From CAIOZA01 sp964464375 (GTDB lineage: Bacteria; Bacteroidota; Ignavibacteria; Kapaibacteriales; UBA2268), in NCBI GenBank assembly GCA_964464375.1, contig CAYXFU010000017.1, positions 1 to 64,000 of the forward strand: a DNA stretch of 64,000 nt, given 5' to 3'. Under the pieces are notes generated by a model. The model was not told the DNA's origin. It made no database searches and saw only the letters and a program-made list of their open reading frames with translations. The translations under genes and the position numbers were made by a program. This document shows, piece by piece, positions 1-8,900 of this stretch (its first letter is position 1; the number at the start of each line of letters is the position of its first letter).

Positions 1-62
1 TTGTTTACAAGTTTTTACGGACTTATTTTTGTAAGATTTTTAAACTTGTTTATTATATAAAT

Positions 63-863
63 TTGGCTTCAGATTTAACCAATAAAGTAATTCAATATCT
101 TGAATCTCAACAATTGATGGGGACAACTCTCTATATTGATGAGATTATTGCAATTCCTGGTATTGCTAATGTTACTATTCAAGAGAATATTTCCACTGAA
201 TCTGTACCCATTCATGAAAATGTTGATTTAACCGAAAGAAATGAATTGATAGATAACATTATTCCGGATAATGGATTATGGAAACAAGCTCAGACATTAA
301 CGGAATTCCATAGCTTAGCTAAAGATTGTTTGAAATGTGGATTGGGTCAGACTAGAAAGAATTTTGTTTTTGGTTCAGGTAATCCTAAAGCTGACATCAT
401 GATAATCGGCGAGGCACCAGGTGCTGATGAAGATGAACAAGGACTCCCTTTTGTTGGAAGAGCAGGGCAATTATTATCCAAAATTATTGAATCTATCGAT
501 CTTACAAGGGACGATGTATACATTTGCAATATAGTTAAATGCAGACCTCCTAAGAATCGGGCTCCTGTTTCTGATGAAGTTGATTCATGCCTTCCCTATT
601 TACTCAAGCAGATAGATATTATAAAACCTGCTTATATCTTGGCACTAGGAGCTACAGCTGTTGAATCACTTACGAATACTAAAGTTAGAATGGCAGACAC
701 TCGAGGTAAATTATTAGAATTTCATGGTATCAAAATGCTTGTAACATATCATCCTGCTGCTTTGTTATACAATCCAAATTTGAAGAGAGATGTTTGGGAA
801 GATATGAAATATCTTAAAAAATTACTTGATGAGCAATTAAATGACATTGCAGATAAAAATTGA
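63..863 (+). CDS. Family 4 uracil-DNA glycosylase (4Fe-4S)
   Basis: This enzyme excises uracil from DNA after cytosine deamination and so starts base excision repair in the cytoplasm. The conserved core begins near residue 85. The motif GEAPGADEDEQGLPFVGRAG (residues 117-136) and the C-terminal YHPAALL (His230) are typical of family 4. Cys89, Cys92, Cys160 and Cys176 match the four iron-sulfur ligands. The first 80 residues are variable and look like the N-terminal extension common in these proteins. The start is uncertain: TTG at 63 has no clear ribosome binding site, the frame stays open back to the window edge, and an ATG at 117 is an alternative. The function call is firm; the start is not. 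Confidence 0.93.
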   Translation: MASDLTNKVIQYLESQQLMGTTLYIDEIIAIPGIANVTIQENISTESVPIHENVDLTERNELIDNIIPDNGLWKQAQTLTEFHSLAKDCLKCGLGQTRKNFVFGSGNPKADIMIIGEAPGADEDEQGLPFVGRAGQLLSKIIESIDLTRDDVYICNIVKCRPPKNRAPVSDEVDSCLPYLLKQIDIIKPAYILALGATAVESLTNTKVRMADTRGKLLEFHGIKMLVTYHPAALLYNPNLKRDVWEDMKYLKKLLDEQLNDIADKN

Positions 864-895
864 AGGATTATTAATATTAATATATTAGAGGAAAA

Positions 896-1930
896 ATGAA
901 TATAGCAGTATTATTTGGAGGTATTTCTCCTGAAAGATTTGTTTCGATGAATGGTGGTAAAGCTGTAGTTCAAGCTTTACGTAGTTTAGGGCATAATGTT
1001 TACCCTATCGACCCTGCATTGGGTGCCGATTGTATCGTTGATATCGAGAATTTAGACATCCCCAACAGAGCACCAACCAAAAGTGAATGGAGCAATTTTC
1101 CTTTAAGAAATATGATTAACTGTATTAATTCATCAATTTTTGACAATATTGAGGTAGCCTTTCTTGTTCTTCACGGTATCAACGGAGAAGACGGTAAGAT
1201 ACAGGCATTGCTTGAATGCAGAGGCATTCCATATACAGGATCAAATGTGAAAGCAAGTTCTCTCTCAATTGATAAAATTGCTTCAAAGCTAATATTTAAT
1301 GCAACAGGTATCATGACTCCTCCGTGGATTATTGCCCGCAAAAAGGAAGTTGGTAACTATGAATTTCTCGAAACTGTACGTGCTGAACTCGGATCAAAAC
1401 TTGTTGTAAAGCCTAATGATCAGGGCTCATCTGTTGGAGTCAAAATCATTTCTGATGGGAATCTTGATGACATTAATCAGGGTATAGTTGAAGCATTAGA
1501 ATATTCCGAGATAGCATTAATCGAACAGTTTATCGAGGGAAGAGAAATTACTGTTGGCATTATTGGTGAAGAAGCACTTCCTATAATCGAAATTGCCCCT
1601 CAAGAAGGATTTTACGACTATATTAATAAATACACTAAAGGGAAATCCCAATATATTTGTCCAGCTGATATCACTGAGGATATAGAAGAGTTTACCAAAG
1701 GTATTGCAGAAACAGCTTTTATTGAACTTGGATGCTCTGGGTTTGCACGTGCTGATTTTCGTCTTAGTGAAGAGGGACAACCATACATAATGGAGATGAA
1801 TACTATTCCAGGATTTACGTCAACATCTCTTGTACCAATGGCTGCAAAAGAACTGGGAATTGAGTTTCCTGAGCTTTGCCAGCATATTTTAGACTTAGCA
1901 TTGGAGAAAAAAAATGAACAAAAAATATGA
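896..1930 (+). CDS. ddl: D-alanine--D-alanine ligase
   Basis: Joins two D-alanines with ATP to make the dipeptide that ends the peptidoglycan stem; cytoplasmic. At 344 residues it has the usual length. The N-terminal substrate loop is ISPERFVS, with a conserved Glu at 13. The ATP-grasp lid carries KPNDQGSSVGV. The metal-binding end reads RADFRL and later EMNTIPGFTSTS, matching the family pattern Asp...Glu-x-Asn. The ATG at 896 follows an AGAGGAAAA stretch that can serve as ribosome binding site. It overlaps the next gene by 17 bases, so the two are probably cotranscribed and translationally coupled. High certainty. Confidence 0.96.
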   Translation: MNIAVLFGGISPERFVSMNGGKAVVQALRSLGHNVYPIDPALGADCIVDIENLDIPNRAPTKSEWSNFPLRNMINCINSSIFDNIEVAFLVLHGINGEDGKIQALLECRGIPYTGSNVKASSLSIDKIASKLIFNATGIMTPPWIIARKKEVGNYEFLETVRAELGSKLVVKPNDQGSSVGVKIISDGNLDDINQGIVEALEYSEIALIEQFIEGREITVGIIGEEALPIIEIAPQEGFYDYINKYTKGKSQYICPADITEDIEEFTKGIAETAFIELGCSGFARADFRLSEEGQPYIMEMNTIPGFTSTSLVPMAAKELGIEFPELCQHILDLALEKKNEQKI

Positions 1931-2915
1931 TCTTTGCGGATTAGGCAATAGCCTTGTTGATATTCAGGTTAATGTGGATGACTACATCATCAATAAGTTA
2001 ATCTTAAAAAAAGGTGAAATGTTTTTAACAGATATTGAAGAACAGTTAAAATATTTAAATGAATTAAAAGATGTGAATAGAAACCTTTGCAGTGGTGGTT
2101 CTGCAGCGAATACTATTATTGCTTTTTCGAAATTTGGCGGAAAATCTTGCTATATGTCGCTACTAGGTGATGATGAACTTGGTTATTTCTATGCAAATGA
2201 ATTTCGAGAAATTGGAATTGATTTGCATGCTAATCATTTAAAAACTGACCCTACAGGCACTTGCCTGGTAATGATTACTCCTGATAGCGAGAGAACAATG
2301 TGTACATCTTTGGGTGCAACAGGAAAGTTTGGACCTGAAAATTTAAATGAAGACATGATAGCTTCGTCAAAATGGCTTTATCTTGAAGGGTATAAATTTA
2401 CGGCTGAAGAAAGCACAAATGCCATTTACAAAGCCATCGAAATCGCTAAGAATAATGACACAAAGATTGCTTTAACTTTTTCCGATGGATTTATTACTAC
2501 ATACTTTAAGAATCAATTGAATGACGTTGTAATGCAATCTGATCTTATATTTTGTAACGAAAATGAAGCATTATCTTTTACTGGTGCACATGATTTTACG
2601 ACAGCATTTGCTAAACTTGAAGAAATGGTTCCTAATGTTGTTGTAACTCTTGGAGCAAATGGATCTTTGATAAAGTACAATGGAGAGAAATTCAGAATAC
2701 CCTCTTACCCTGCCAATCCTGTTGACTCTACTGGTGCCGGTGATATGTATGCCGGAGCCTTCCTCTATGAATTAATTGTGAATGATTCACCATTGAAAGC
2801 GGGACATCTTGGTTCATTTGCATCTGCTAAAATTGTATCACAATTAGGTGCAAGGCTAAACTATGACCATATTTCACTGAAAAACGAATTATATGACTTA
2901 TTAGATAAAGCTTGA
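1914..2915 (+). CDS. PfkB-family sugar/nucleoside kinase (adenosine kinase-like)
   Basis: A ribokinase/PfkB fold kinase that phosphorylates a sugar or nucleoside with ATP in the cytoplasm. The first PfkB signature is visible as GGSAANTIIAFSKFGG. The second is DSTGAGDMYAGAF (about residues 271-283), where the Asp of GAGD is the catalytic base. The length of 333 and the N-terminal CGLGNSLVDIQVNV pattern resemble the adenosine kinase-like branch common in Bacteroidota, but the substrate cannot be read from sequence. Its start lies inside the 3' end of ddl, with GGAG about 7 bases upstream, which suggests translational coupling. The following secreted-protein gene starts one base after the stop. 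Confidence 0.9.
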   Translation: MNKKYDLCGLGNSLVDIQVNVDDYIINKLILKKGEMFLTDIEEQLKYLNELKDVNRNLCSGGSAANTIIAFSKFGGKSCYMSLLGDDELGYFYANEFREIGIDLHANHLKTDPTGTCLVMITPDSERTMCTSLGATGKFGPENLNEDMIASSKWLYLEGYKFTAEESTNAIYKAIEIAKNNDTKIALTFSDGFITTYFKNQLNDVVMQSDLIFCNENEALSFTGAHDFTTAFAKLEEMVPNVVVTLGANGSLIKYNGEKFRIPSYPANPVDSTGAGDMYAGAFLYELIVNDSPLKAGHLGSFASAKIVSQLGARLNYDHISLKNELYDLLDKA

Positions 2916-2916
2916 T

Positions 2917-4263
2917 ATGTATTCATTAAAACAATCATTAATAGTAATAATTATTTTGGTCATTTCCTTGTCTGAGGCTCGACCTCAGTCAGGTATGAAA
3001 TTTCAGGAATTATCAAAAAAACTTGAGTACTATTTTGACTCCGATATGATATCTGATCTGGAGAAAAAGATGCCACAGGGTAGCTCATACGCTATTTGGG
3101 GCTGGGATGTTGGGGATTTTTCCGGTGATGGAATTAATGATGTTGCATTTGCAGTGAAAGTAACTTCAGATAAAAAGAAAGTCGTGCAAGTTTACCAGTT
3201 TGTAGATATTGACGGTTATCTCTCACTGGTTGGACAATTGCCATTCGACTTTGTTGAATTGCCTTTAGAAGTAGGAGTTGTAATAAGATCAAATATCTGT
3301 TATATAACACAAAAACATAAGCAGTTTGATTGGACTATCAAAGGCTTCAGGTTGAAAGATGGAAATTTATTTATGGTGGATGATTTCCACACTAAACGAA
3401 TTGACAAATATACTAATGAATCATATATTAACTATCAATCATTGATTGGAACTGAAAAATATCTGCTTTTGACTAATAATAAGACAGCTTTACGAGCTAA
3501 ATATCTTTCAGTACCATGTTATAAACGTGGTAGAACTGTTTATAGCGGCTTTTCTGAGCAAGCTGAAGGAAACGATGTAGATTTCGTAATTGCAGGAGCT
3601 TGGTACTGGAAAGGAATTCCAGACGCATCTTATAGAATTAAATCTGCTTATGACAATGAGAACCTTTATCTCACTTTAAATATTTCGGATGATATTTTTA
3701 TCCCAATGAATTGTGATAGCTGTTTTGCAGATTTTTTTGAGCTTTGGTTTGATCTAAGCCAATCAGCTCTTGATGCAAACAGATTTGCAAAAGTTTCGGG
3801 AGATCGTGTTCATTTTCGCACTGAGGAGGGGAAGGAACTATATAATCTCAAGGTTTATCCGGGCGATTTCTTAGATAAGCGTGCTTTCATAAGCGAAGTT
3901 AGCTCAACTCAGGATCTTGAGTCCTATCAAAAGGATGCAATTAAGAATATCAGAATTTCTTCATCGCCTATGGACAGCGGATATACAATTAAACTCAAAA
4001 TTCCATTTCTCTTGTTTGGCTTTGAAGGAGCACCAGTAGATAAGAATTCATTTACAAGAATTGGTTTCACTGCGGTTTATCATGATATTGATAATGAATA
4101 CAGGCCAGAAGAGGAATCTCAAATCGCTACATCAGTGTTTGAAAGATTGAAACCGGAAACTTATGGAGAAATCATATTTGTTCCTCAGGACAAATGGTTT
4201 GGTCAATCTGAAAATATCTATACAATTGATATAAAAAGATATTTAATGGAGCTAGGCTTTTAG
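2917..4263 (+). CDS. Secreted protein with FG-GAP-like motif and CBM9-like domain
   Basis: Not a protein I can name. The first 24 residues form a signal peptide with a long hydrophobic stretch (IVIIILVISLS). Around residues 65-78 the segment GDFSGDGINDVAFAV looks like one calcium-binding FG-GAP/VCBS repeat. Residues 215-440 resemble the CBM9-like/DOMON beta-sandwich found in exported proteins that bind sugars or heme (for example YRIKSAYDNENLYLTLNIS). There is no C-terminal T9SS domain, so it is probably periplasmic or exported by another route. It starts one base after the kinase stop and probably ends that transcript. The domain calls rest on pattern likeness only. Confidence 0.7.
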   Translation: MYSLKQSLIVIIILVISLSEARPQSGMKFQELSKKLEYYFDSDMISDLEKKMPQGSSYAIWGWDVGDFSGDGINDVAFAVKVTSDKKKVVQVYQFVDIDGYLSLVGQLPFDFVELPLEVGVVIRSNICYITQKHKQFDWTIKGFRLKDGNLFMVDDFHTKRIDKYTNESYINYQSLIGTEKYLLLTNNKTALRAKYLSVPCYKRGRTVYSGFSEQAEGNDVDFVIAGAWYWKGIPDASYRIKSAYDNENLYLTLNISDDIFIPMNCDSCFADFFELWFDLSQSALDANRFAKVSGDRVHFRTEEGKELYNLKVYPGDFLDKRAFISEVSSTQDLESYQKDAIKNIRISSSPMDSGYTIKLKIPFLLFGFEGAPVDKNSFTRIGFTAVYHDIDNEYRPEEESQIATSVFERLKPETYGEIIFVPQDKWFGQSENIYTIDIKRYLMELGF

Positions 4264-4269
4264 GATTTT

Positions 4270-4482
4270 CTATTCTCCAACCAAAACAAATACACCCCAG
4301 TAATAAGTGTCGTTGTATTTTAATTTCACTTCAAGCTGTGCTTTCCTGTAAGCCTCAGGCTTGGTAAAGGTATGCTCGGATTTACCATCAATTGATCAAC
4401 TCTTGTCAACGGCATTGATAATACAAAACTTATTATCTTTAATATCATTAAAAACGTCCCCATAGCGACCCTTTAACAGCAA
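4270..4482 (-). pseudogene. Decayed 3' remnant of a CHAT-domain-like gene
   Basis: Read on the minus strand, this stretch is open as protein except for one TGA at 4396-4398, and it ends at a TAG at 4270-4272. The last 30 residues include KPEAYRKAQLEVK and then TYYWGVFVLVGE. This matches the usual C-terminal end of CHAT (caspase-like) domains: an Ala-Leu-Arg-x-Ala-Gln helix, then Tyr-Tyr-Trp-x-x-Phe-Val-Leu-x-Gly. The residues before the stop (CIINAVDKS) continue in the same frame, which suggests a single nonsense change in a once longer gene. No start or upstream domain survives, and the tRNA-Ser terminator lies directly upstream. The reading frame is seen directly; the CHAT assignment is inference from a short motif. 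Confidence 0.5.
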
Positions 4483-4506
4483 AAGCCTGATTTCTCAATC
4501 AGGCTT
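4483..4506 (-). terminator. Hairpin terminator after tRNA-Ser
   Basis: A perfect 9-bp stem (4483-4491 with 4498-4506) has a 6-base loop. Read on the minus strand it is followed by TTTTGCTGTT. It lies 37 bases beyond the 3' end of tRNA-Ser and fits its terminator. The U-tract is short. Confidence 0.7.
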
Positions 4507-4542
4507 AGCTAATGTCAATTCTATCTAAATCGTAAATCTTTG

Positions 4543-4627
4543 CGGAAAAGGTGGGATTCGAACCCACGGTACCTTGCAGTACACACGCTTTCCAGGCGTG
4601 CCAGTTAAACCACTCCTGCACCTTTCC
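4543..4627 (-). tRNA. tRNA-Ser (anticodon GGA)
   Basis: An 85-base class II tRNA. The acceptor arm GGAAAGG pairs with CCTTTTCC plus a G discriminator. The anticodon loop CTGGAAA sits between CACGC and GCGTG and gives anticodon GGA, reading UCC and UCU. The T arm is GTGGGTTCGAATCCCAC, and a long variable arm typical of serine tRNAs is present. CCA is not encoded in full. A TAAATTTG box lies just upstream and a hairpin terminator downstream, so it appears to be a single transcription unit. Confidence 0.97.
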
Positions 4628-4635
4628 ATAGATTA

Positions 4636-4643
4636 CAAATTTA
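4636..4643 (-). promoter_or_regulatory. Bacteroidota-type -7 box for tRNA-Ser
   Basis: On the minus strand this reads TAAATTTG, matching TAnnTTTG, and ends 8 bases before the mature tRNA 5' end. I see no good TTTG element at the usual distance upstream, so the -33 half is weak. Confidence 0.5.
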
Positions 4644-4750
4644 AGAAATTATTTTTAAAGTATTCATTTTTTTTCTTTCTGTTTTTTGTAACTTTAAGCG
4701 TTTTGTATTGTTATTATGTTGTAATTCTTTATTATAAAGTAAATTGGTAT

Positions 4751-4758
4751 TATATTTG
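4751..4758 (+). promoter_or_regulatory. Candidate -7 box upstream of LD-carboxypeptidase gene
   Basis: TATATTTG matches TAnnTTTG, 49 bases before the ATG at 4808. No TTTG lies at 19-21 bases upstream; the nearest TTG is 29 bases away. This is a weak candidate only. Confidence 0.3.
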
Positions 4759-4807
4759 TAGAAACTCTTGAACAGAATTATTAGTAATAAGAAGAAAATA
4801 AAATTTT

Positions 4808-5899
4808 ATGGGATTTGACCGTAGAAAATTTATGGGTACTATAGCCGGTCTAGCTTTGCTTAGAAGCAGGTATGCTAATGCACAAATTGACAATTCTGTT
4901 CATCAGTCACTACTTAATATCGCTGAGGGAAACTATGTTGAACCCATTATTCTTCCCAGAGCAATTTACCCAGGTTCGACAATTGCGATTACAGCCCCGG
5001 CAAGTGCAACTAGTCCCGGTGAGATCAGCAGTTGCGTTAATTATCTCAAGAAGAATAAATGCAAAGTGATTATTGGAGATACTGTTACTAAATGGAAAAC
5101 TTCAAACAGATATTTTTCCGCTGAAGATGAGGAAAGAGCTGAAGAATTTATGCATTTCATCAAATCAGACGCGATTGATGCTGTAATTTGCGCGCGTGGT
5201 GGATACGGTGTCATGCGAATTTTACCATTACTCGACTTTGGGATTATCAGGGATAAAGCTAAACCGGTGATTGGTTTTAGCGACATAACTGCTCTTGTAA
5301 ATGCTATCTTTCTTAAATCAAGAATTGTAAGTTTTCATGGTCCTGTAGCTGTTGTAAACTTCTCTGGCTTAACGTCATATTCATTCAATCAAACATTATT
5401 CAGGGACAAGGCTAAATCTCACGAAAAGAATACACAAAATATTGTTATTAACTATCAAGGTGCTAGTGTTCTTAACCCCGGTGTAGTAACCGGTAAACTA
5501 ATTGGAGGTAATCTTTCTATGTTAACTGCTACATTGGGAACACCATACGAAATTGACACAAAGGATTCTATTTTATTTATTGAGGAAGTTTTTGAGGAGC
5601 CTTATAAAATTGACAGAATGTTAACTCAGCTTTTGCTTGCCGGCAAATTTACAGAATGCAGAGGAATTATTTTAGGTAAATTTAAAAATCTGGATTTAAA
5701 GAAAAATTTCTTCCCCGGATACCAGTTTACAGTAAGACAGATTCTGGATCAATTAGTTAAAACATTGAATAAACCTACGCTTATGGGTATTCCTTTAGGC
5801 CATGGTGATGAAATTATTACTATGCCCATTGGCATCTATGCTGAATTAGATGCAACAAAAAAAATTATTAAACTATTGGAACAACCTGTAACAATTTGA
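4808..5899 (+). CDS. Exported LD-carboxypeptidase, peptidase family S66
   Basis: Members of family S66 cleave the terminal D-Ala from the murein tetrapeptide (L,D-carboxypeptidase) during peptidoglycan recycling. The family signature ARGGYG is at residues 129-134. The nucleophile motif GFSDITAL places Ser158, with Glu260 in FIEEVFEEP and His332 in GHGDE completing the Ser-Glu-His triad at family spacing. The N-terminus DRRKFMGTIAGLALL, with Arg-Arg before a hydrophobic stretch and then ANA, looks like a Tat or Tat/Sec signal, so the enzyme probably acts in the periplasm. Many characterised members are cytoplasmic, which makes the signal worth noting. It is transcribed away from tRNA-Ser. Confidence 0.9.
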   Translation: MGFDRRKFMGTIAGLALLRSRYANAQIDNSVHQSLLNIAEGNYVEPIILPRAIYPGSTIAITAPASATSPGEISSCVNYLKKNKCKVIIGDTVTKWKTSNRYFSAEDEERAEEFMHFIKSDAIDAVICARGGYGVMRILPLLDFGIIRDKAKPVIGFSDITALVNAIFLKSRIVSFHGPVAVVNFSGLTSYSFNQTLFRDKAKSHEKNTQNIVINYQGASVLNPGVVTGKLIGGNLSMLTATLGTPYEIDTKDSILFIEEVFEEPYKIDRMLTQLLLAGKFTECRGIILGKFKNLDLKKNFFPGYQFTVRQILDQLVKTLNKPTLMGIPLGHGDEIITMPIGIYAELDATKKIIKLLEQPVTI

Positions 5900-5964
5900 C
5901 TTTTTTTGTGTAATTTGTTATGATAAATTGAAAAAAATAAATAAATATTATAAATGGTGGTATT

Positions 5965-8900
5965 ATGAAATTTAAATTACTAATTTCTATAGCAACTTTT
6001 CTCTGTTGGATAACAACTGGAGCTCTTTCATTTGAGCCGGTTTTTCAGATTTCTGGAATAGATGCTTCTCAATTTCCGACTGTCAAAGCGAGCTTTATTG
6101 CTTTGGATGTGAATGAGAAAAGCTATGTTGGTCTCGATCCAACCAATTTTGTTGTTGTTGATAATGGTATTACTTTACTTTCATCCTCAGTTTCAGTGGA
6201 TTGCTTTGATTCCATTGACAATCCCCCGGTAAGTGTGATTCTAGTTCTTGATAAAAGTACTTCAATGGGTTATCTGTACTCAAATGGAGAAAAAAGATGG
6301 GATTGGGTAAAAGAAGGAGCAACAAGTTTTATAAATACATTTAATTTTTCCGGTGGCTCCAGAATTGGTATGATTGCTTTCACTTTGGTATCCAATATAG
6401 CTTGCCCTTTCACTCAGAATAAACTAGAACTTATAGATTCCTTGAAAAAATTATCTCCCGGAGGTGGAACAGATTACACTCCCCCATTCTGCGATAATAG
6501 TTCTCCTAAGTATGGAGTAGCAAAGATGTTCCAAGAATTTTCACCCAATCCGAAAGTTCGGAGAATAGTTGTTTTTCTCACTGATGGCGAGCCCTCTATC
6601 CCTCCCGACGTGGATTCGATAAGAACAGTTCTTCAGGACAACAATATTCAGGTTTATGCAATTACATTGGCTATGCCAATGAATGGGTATTTATCAGACA
6701 TAGCTAATTATTCTGGTGGACGTGCTTATGCTGTTTACAGTAAAGAAGAATTAAATGAGATTTATAAGTACATTGCTCTTGATATTCAGAAAAAGCAATT
6801 CTGTAATTTAATCTGGACAGCACCATTTGGATGTAGTGACTTAAGTAAAAGCAGAACAGTTTCCATAACATTTAAACCACAGTCAAATACTCAGGAAAAG
6901 CGTTACATGGCTCCACAATCAAGTATTGCTCCTGTTGACTTATCATTTGATCCTTTGGAATTTGACAATCCTAATATAAATTCTTCTGTGGAAAAGGATT
7001 TAACTTTTACTCCCAGAAATTCAGATTTATTGGTAGATTCCATGAAAGTTTCTCCTCCAACCTACTTTCAAGTAGTTAACTGGAATGTAGGACGACCAGA
7101 CAGCTTGACTGCTAAACCTCCATTTCTACAACAAAAAGATAAACCTCGAACAATCAGAGTTAGATTTACACAGGGTAGTGTCAAATCGTATAGACAAGCA
7201 TCATTAATTTTCGCTGGATCACCATGTCCACCTTCTGTAACCCTCATTGGAGGAATAACCCAAATCAGAATAATTACTCCAAATGGTGGAGAAGTTTATT
7301 CAACATGTGATTCTATCGATATAAAATGGGTTGGTGTTGAATCAACAAAAGCTATCAATTTGGCATATAGTTTAGATAGTGGTAAAACATGGATTTTAAT
7401 TGCATCAAATCTAAAAGGACTTCATTATATGTGGCTGCCGCCGGCACCAGGACTTAAATATATGATAAGAGGTACTGTATCCGCTGTTTCAGAAAATTTA
7501 TGGGCGATTAAACAAGGTGGAATTGAAAGTGAATTAGGGAACAGTATTGCTGTTTCAAAAACAGCAAAAGGTACATATATTTATATAACAGGCACATTTG
7601 AAGGAACTTCAACTATTGCCGGACAAACCATTATAAGTAGAGGCGGTACAGATATTTACTTAGCAAAATTCGATTCAGATGGTAATCCAATGTGGGTTGA
7701 AACTGCCGGAAGTCCTGGAAACGATTCTTCTGCAGGAGTTTGTGTAGACGATGCAGACAATGCATATATCACAGGAAGTTGTTATTCCGGCATACAATTT
7801 GGGAATATGTATCCTACCCTTATAGATGGTTTAAAAAGTTGTTTTATCGCCAGATATGCTTATAATGGTAAAACACCTACTGTAGAATTCATAAAAGCAT
7901 CGAATATGTACAATACTTTCCAAGGTTGGGGTGAGAAAATTAGATTTTCCTCTTTAGATAGAAAAGTTTATGTTCGAGGAAAGTACATTAGTTCACTAGT
8001 AGATGGTGTAAGGAATATCAACCTTCCAAAGGTGACTGTTGCTACTCCTTTTACTGTGAGTCTGAACGCAGATCTATCTGTTATCAACGCATCAAAGGGA
8101 GGAATAGACTATCCAGATTATTCCAGCAATATATCTTTTGATCCTGACGGAAATAAATATACAGTGGGGACATTTTCCGGTAGTTTAAGTATTCCTCCGT
8201 TTAGTTTAAAGAGTACTGGAAAGAGTGATATTTACATTTCCAAATATGGAGGTACACCTGGAAGTGAAGATGTTTCAGATACAACCTTTAGTGTTCAATC
8301 TCCAGCCATCACTTTCGCATTACAAAGTATCAATTTCGATAAAGAGCTTTTAGGATCTCAGAAGCCAATATTAACAGATAAGCTATTATGCAATACAGGA
8401 TCTTTACCCATAGAAATAACCAATGCGACAATTCTTGGCGCTAATCCCAAAGATTTTATTTTAACTTCAAACCCGGTTACAATGAACATAAATCCTGGAG
8501 AATGTATCCCCATTGAAATTACATTCCAACCAACAGATATTGGACCTCGTTCTGCTCAACTTATAATATCAGGTTCTTGTGCAAAAGATATTACTCTAAA
8601 TCTTATTGGAGACGGAGTTTGTAGTGGTGTCTCGGAACCAATTGTTGACATGGGAAAGGTCAATCTTGGATTACCTAAAGATTTGTTGGTACCCTGTATA
8701 TTTAAAAATACCAACACAACAGTTATCTATGTAAAACCTAGATTAACTGGTCCAAATCCTGAAGATTTCACAATTGATGAATCTTCTGTACCTGTTGATA
8801 CAAGTGCGTGTATGGCTCTTTCTGTTAGATTTAAGCCTACAAAACCTGGTCCCAGACAAGCTGTGATCGAATTCCAACTTCCGAATGGTTGTATCAACCA

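Noticed and set aside
4396..4398. In-frame TGA in the CHAT-like frame read as selenocysteine
   Set aside because: No SECIS-like hairpin follows, and the frame has no start codon; a decayed gene is simpler.
4574..4771. 65-residue plus-strand frame across the tRNA-Ser gene
   Set aside because: It runs through the tRNA gene and into AT-rich DNA; not coding.
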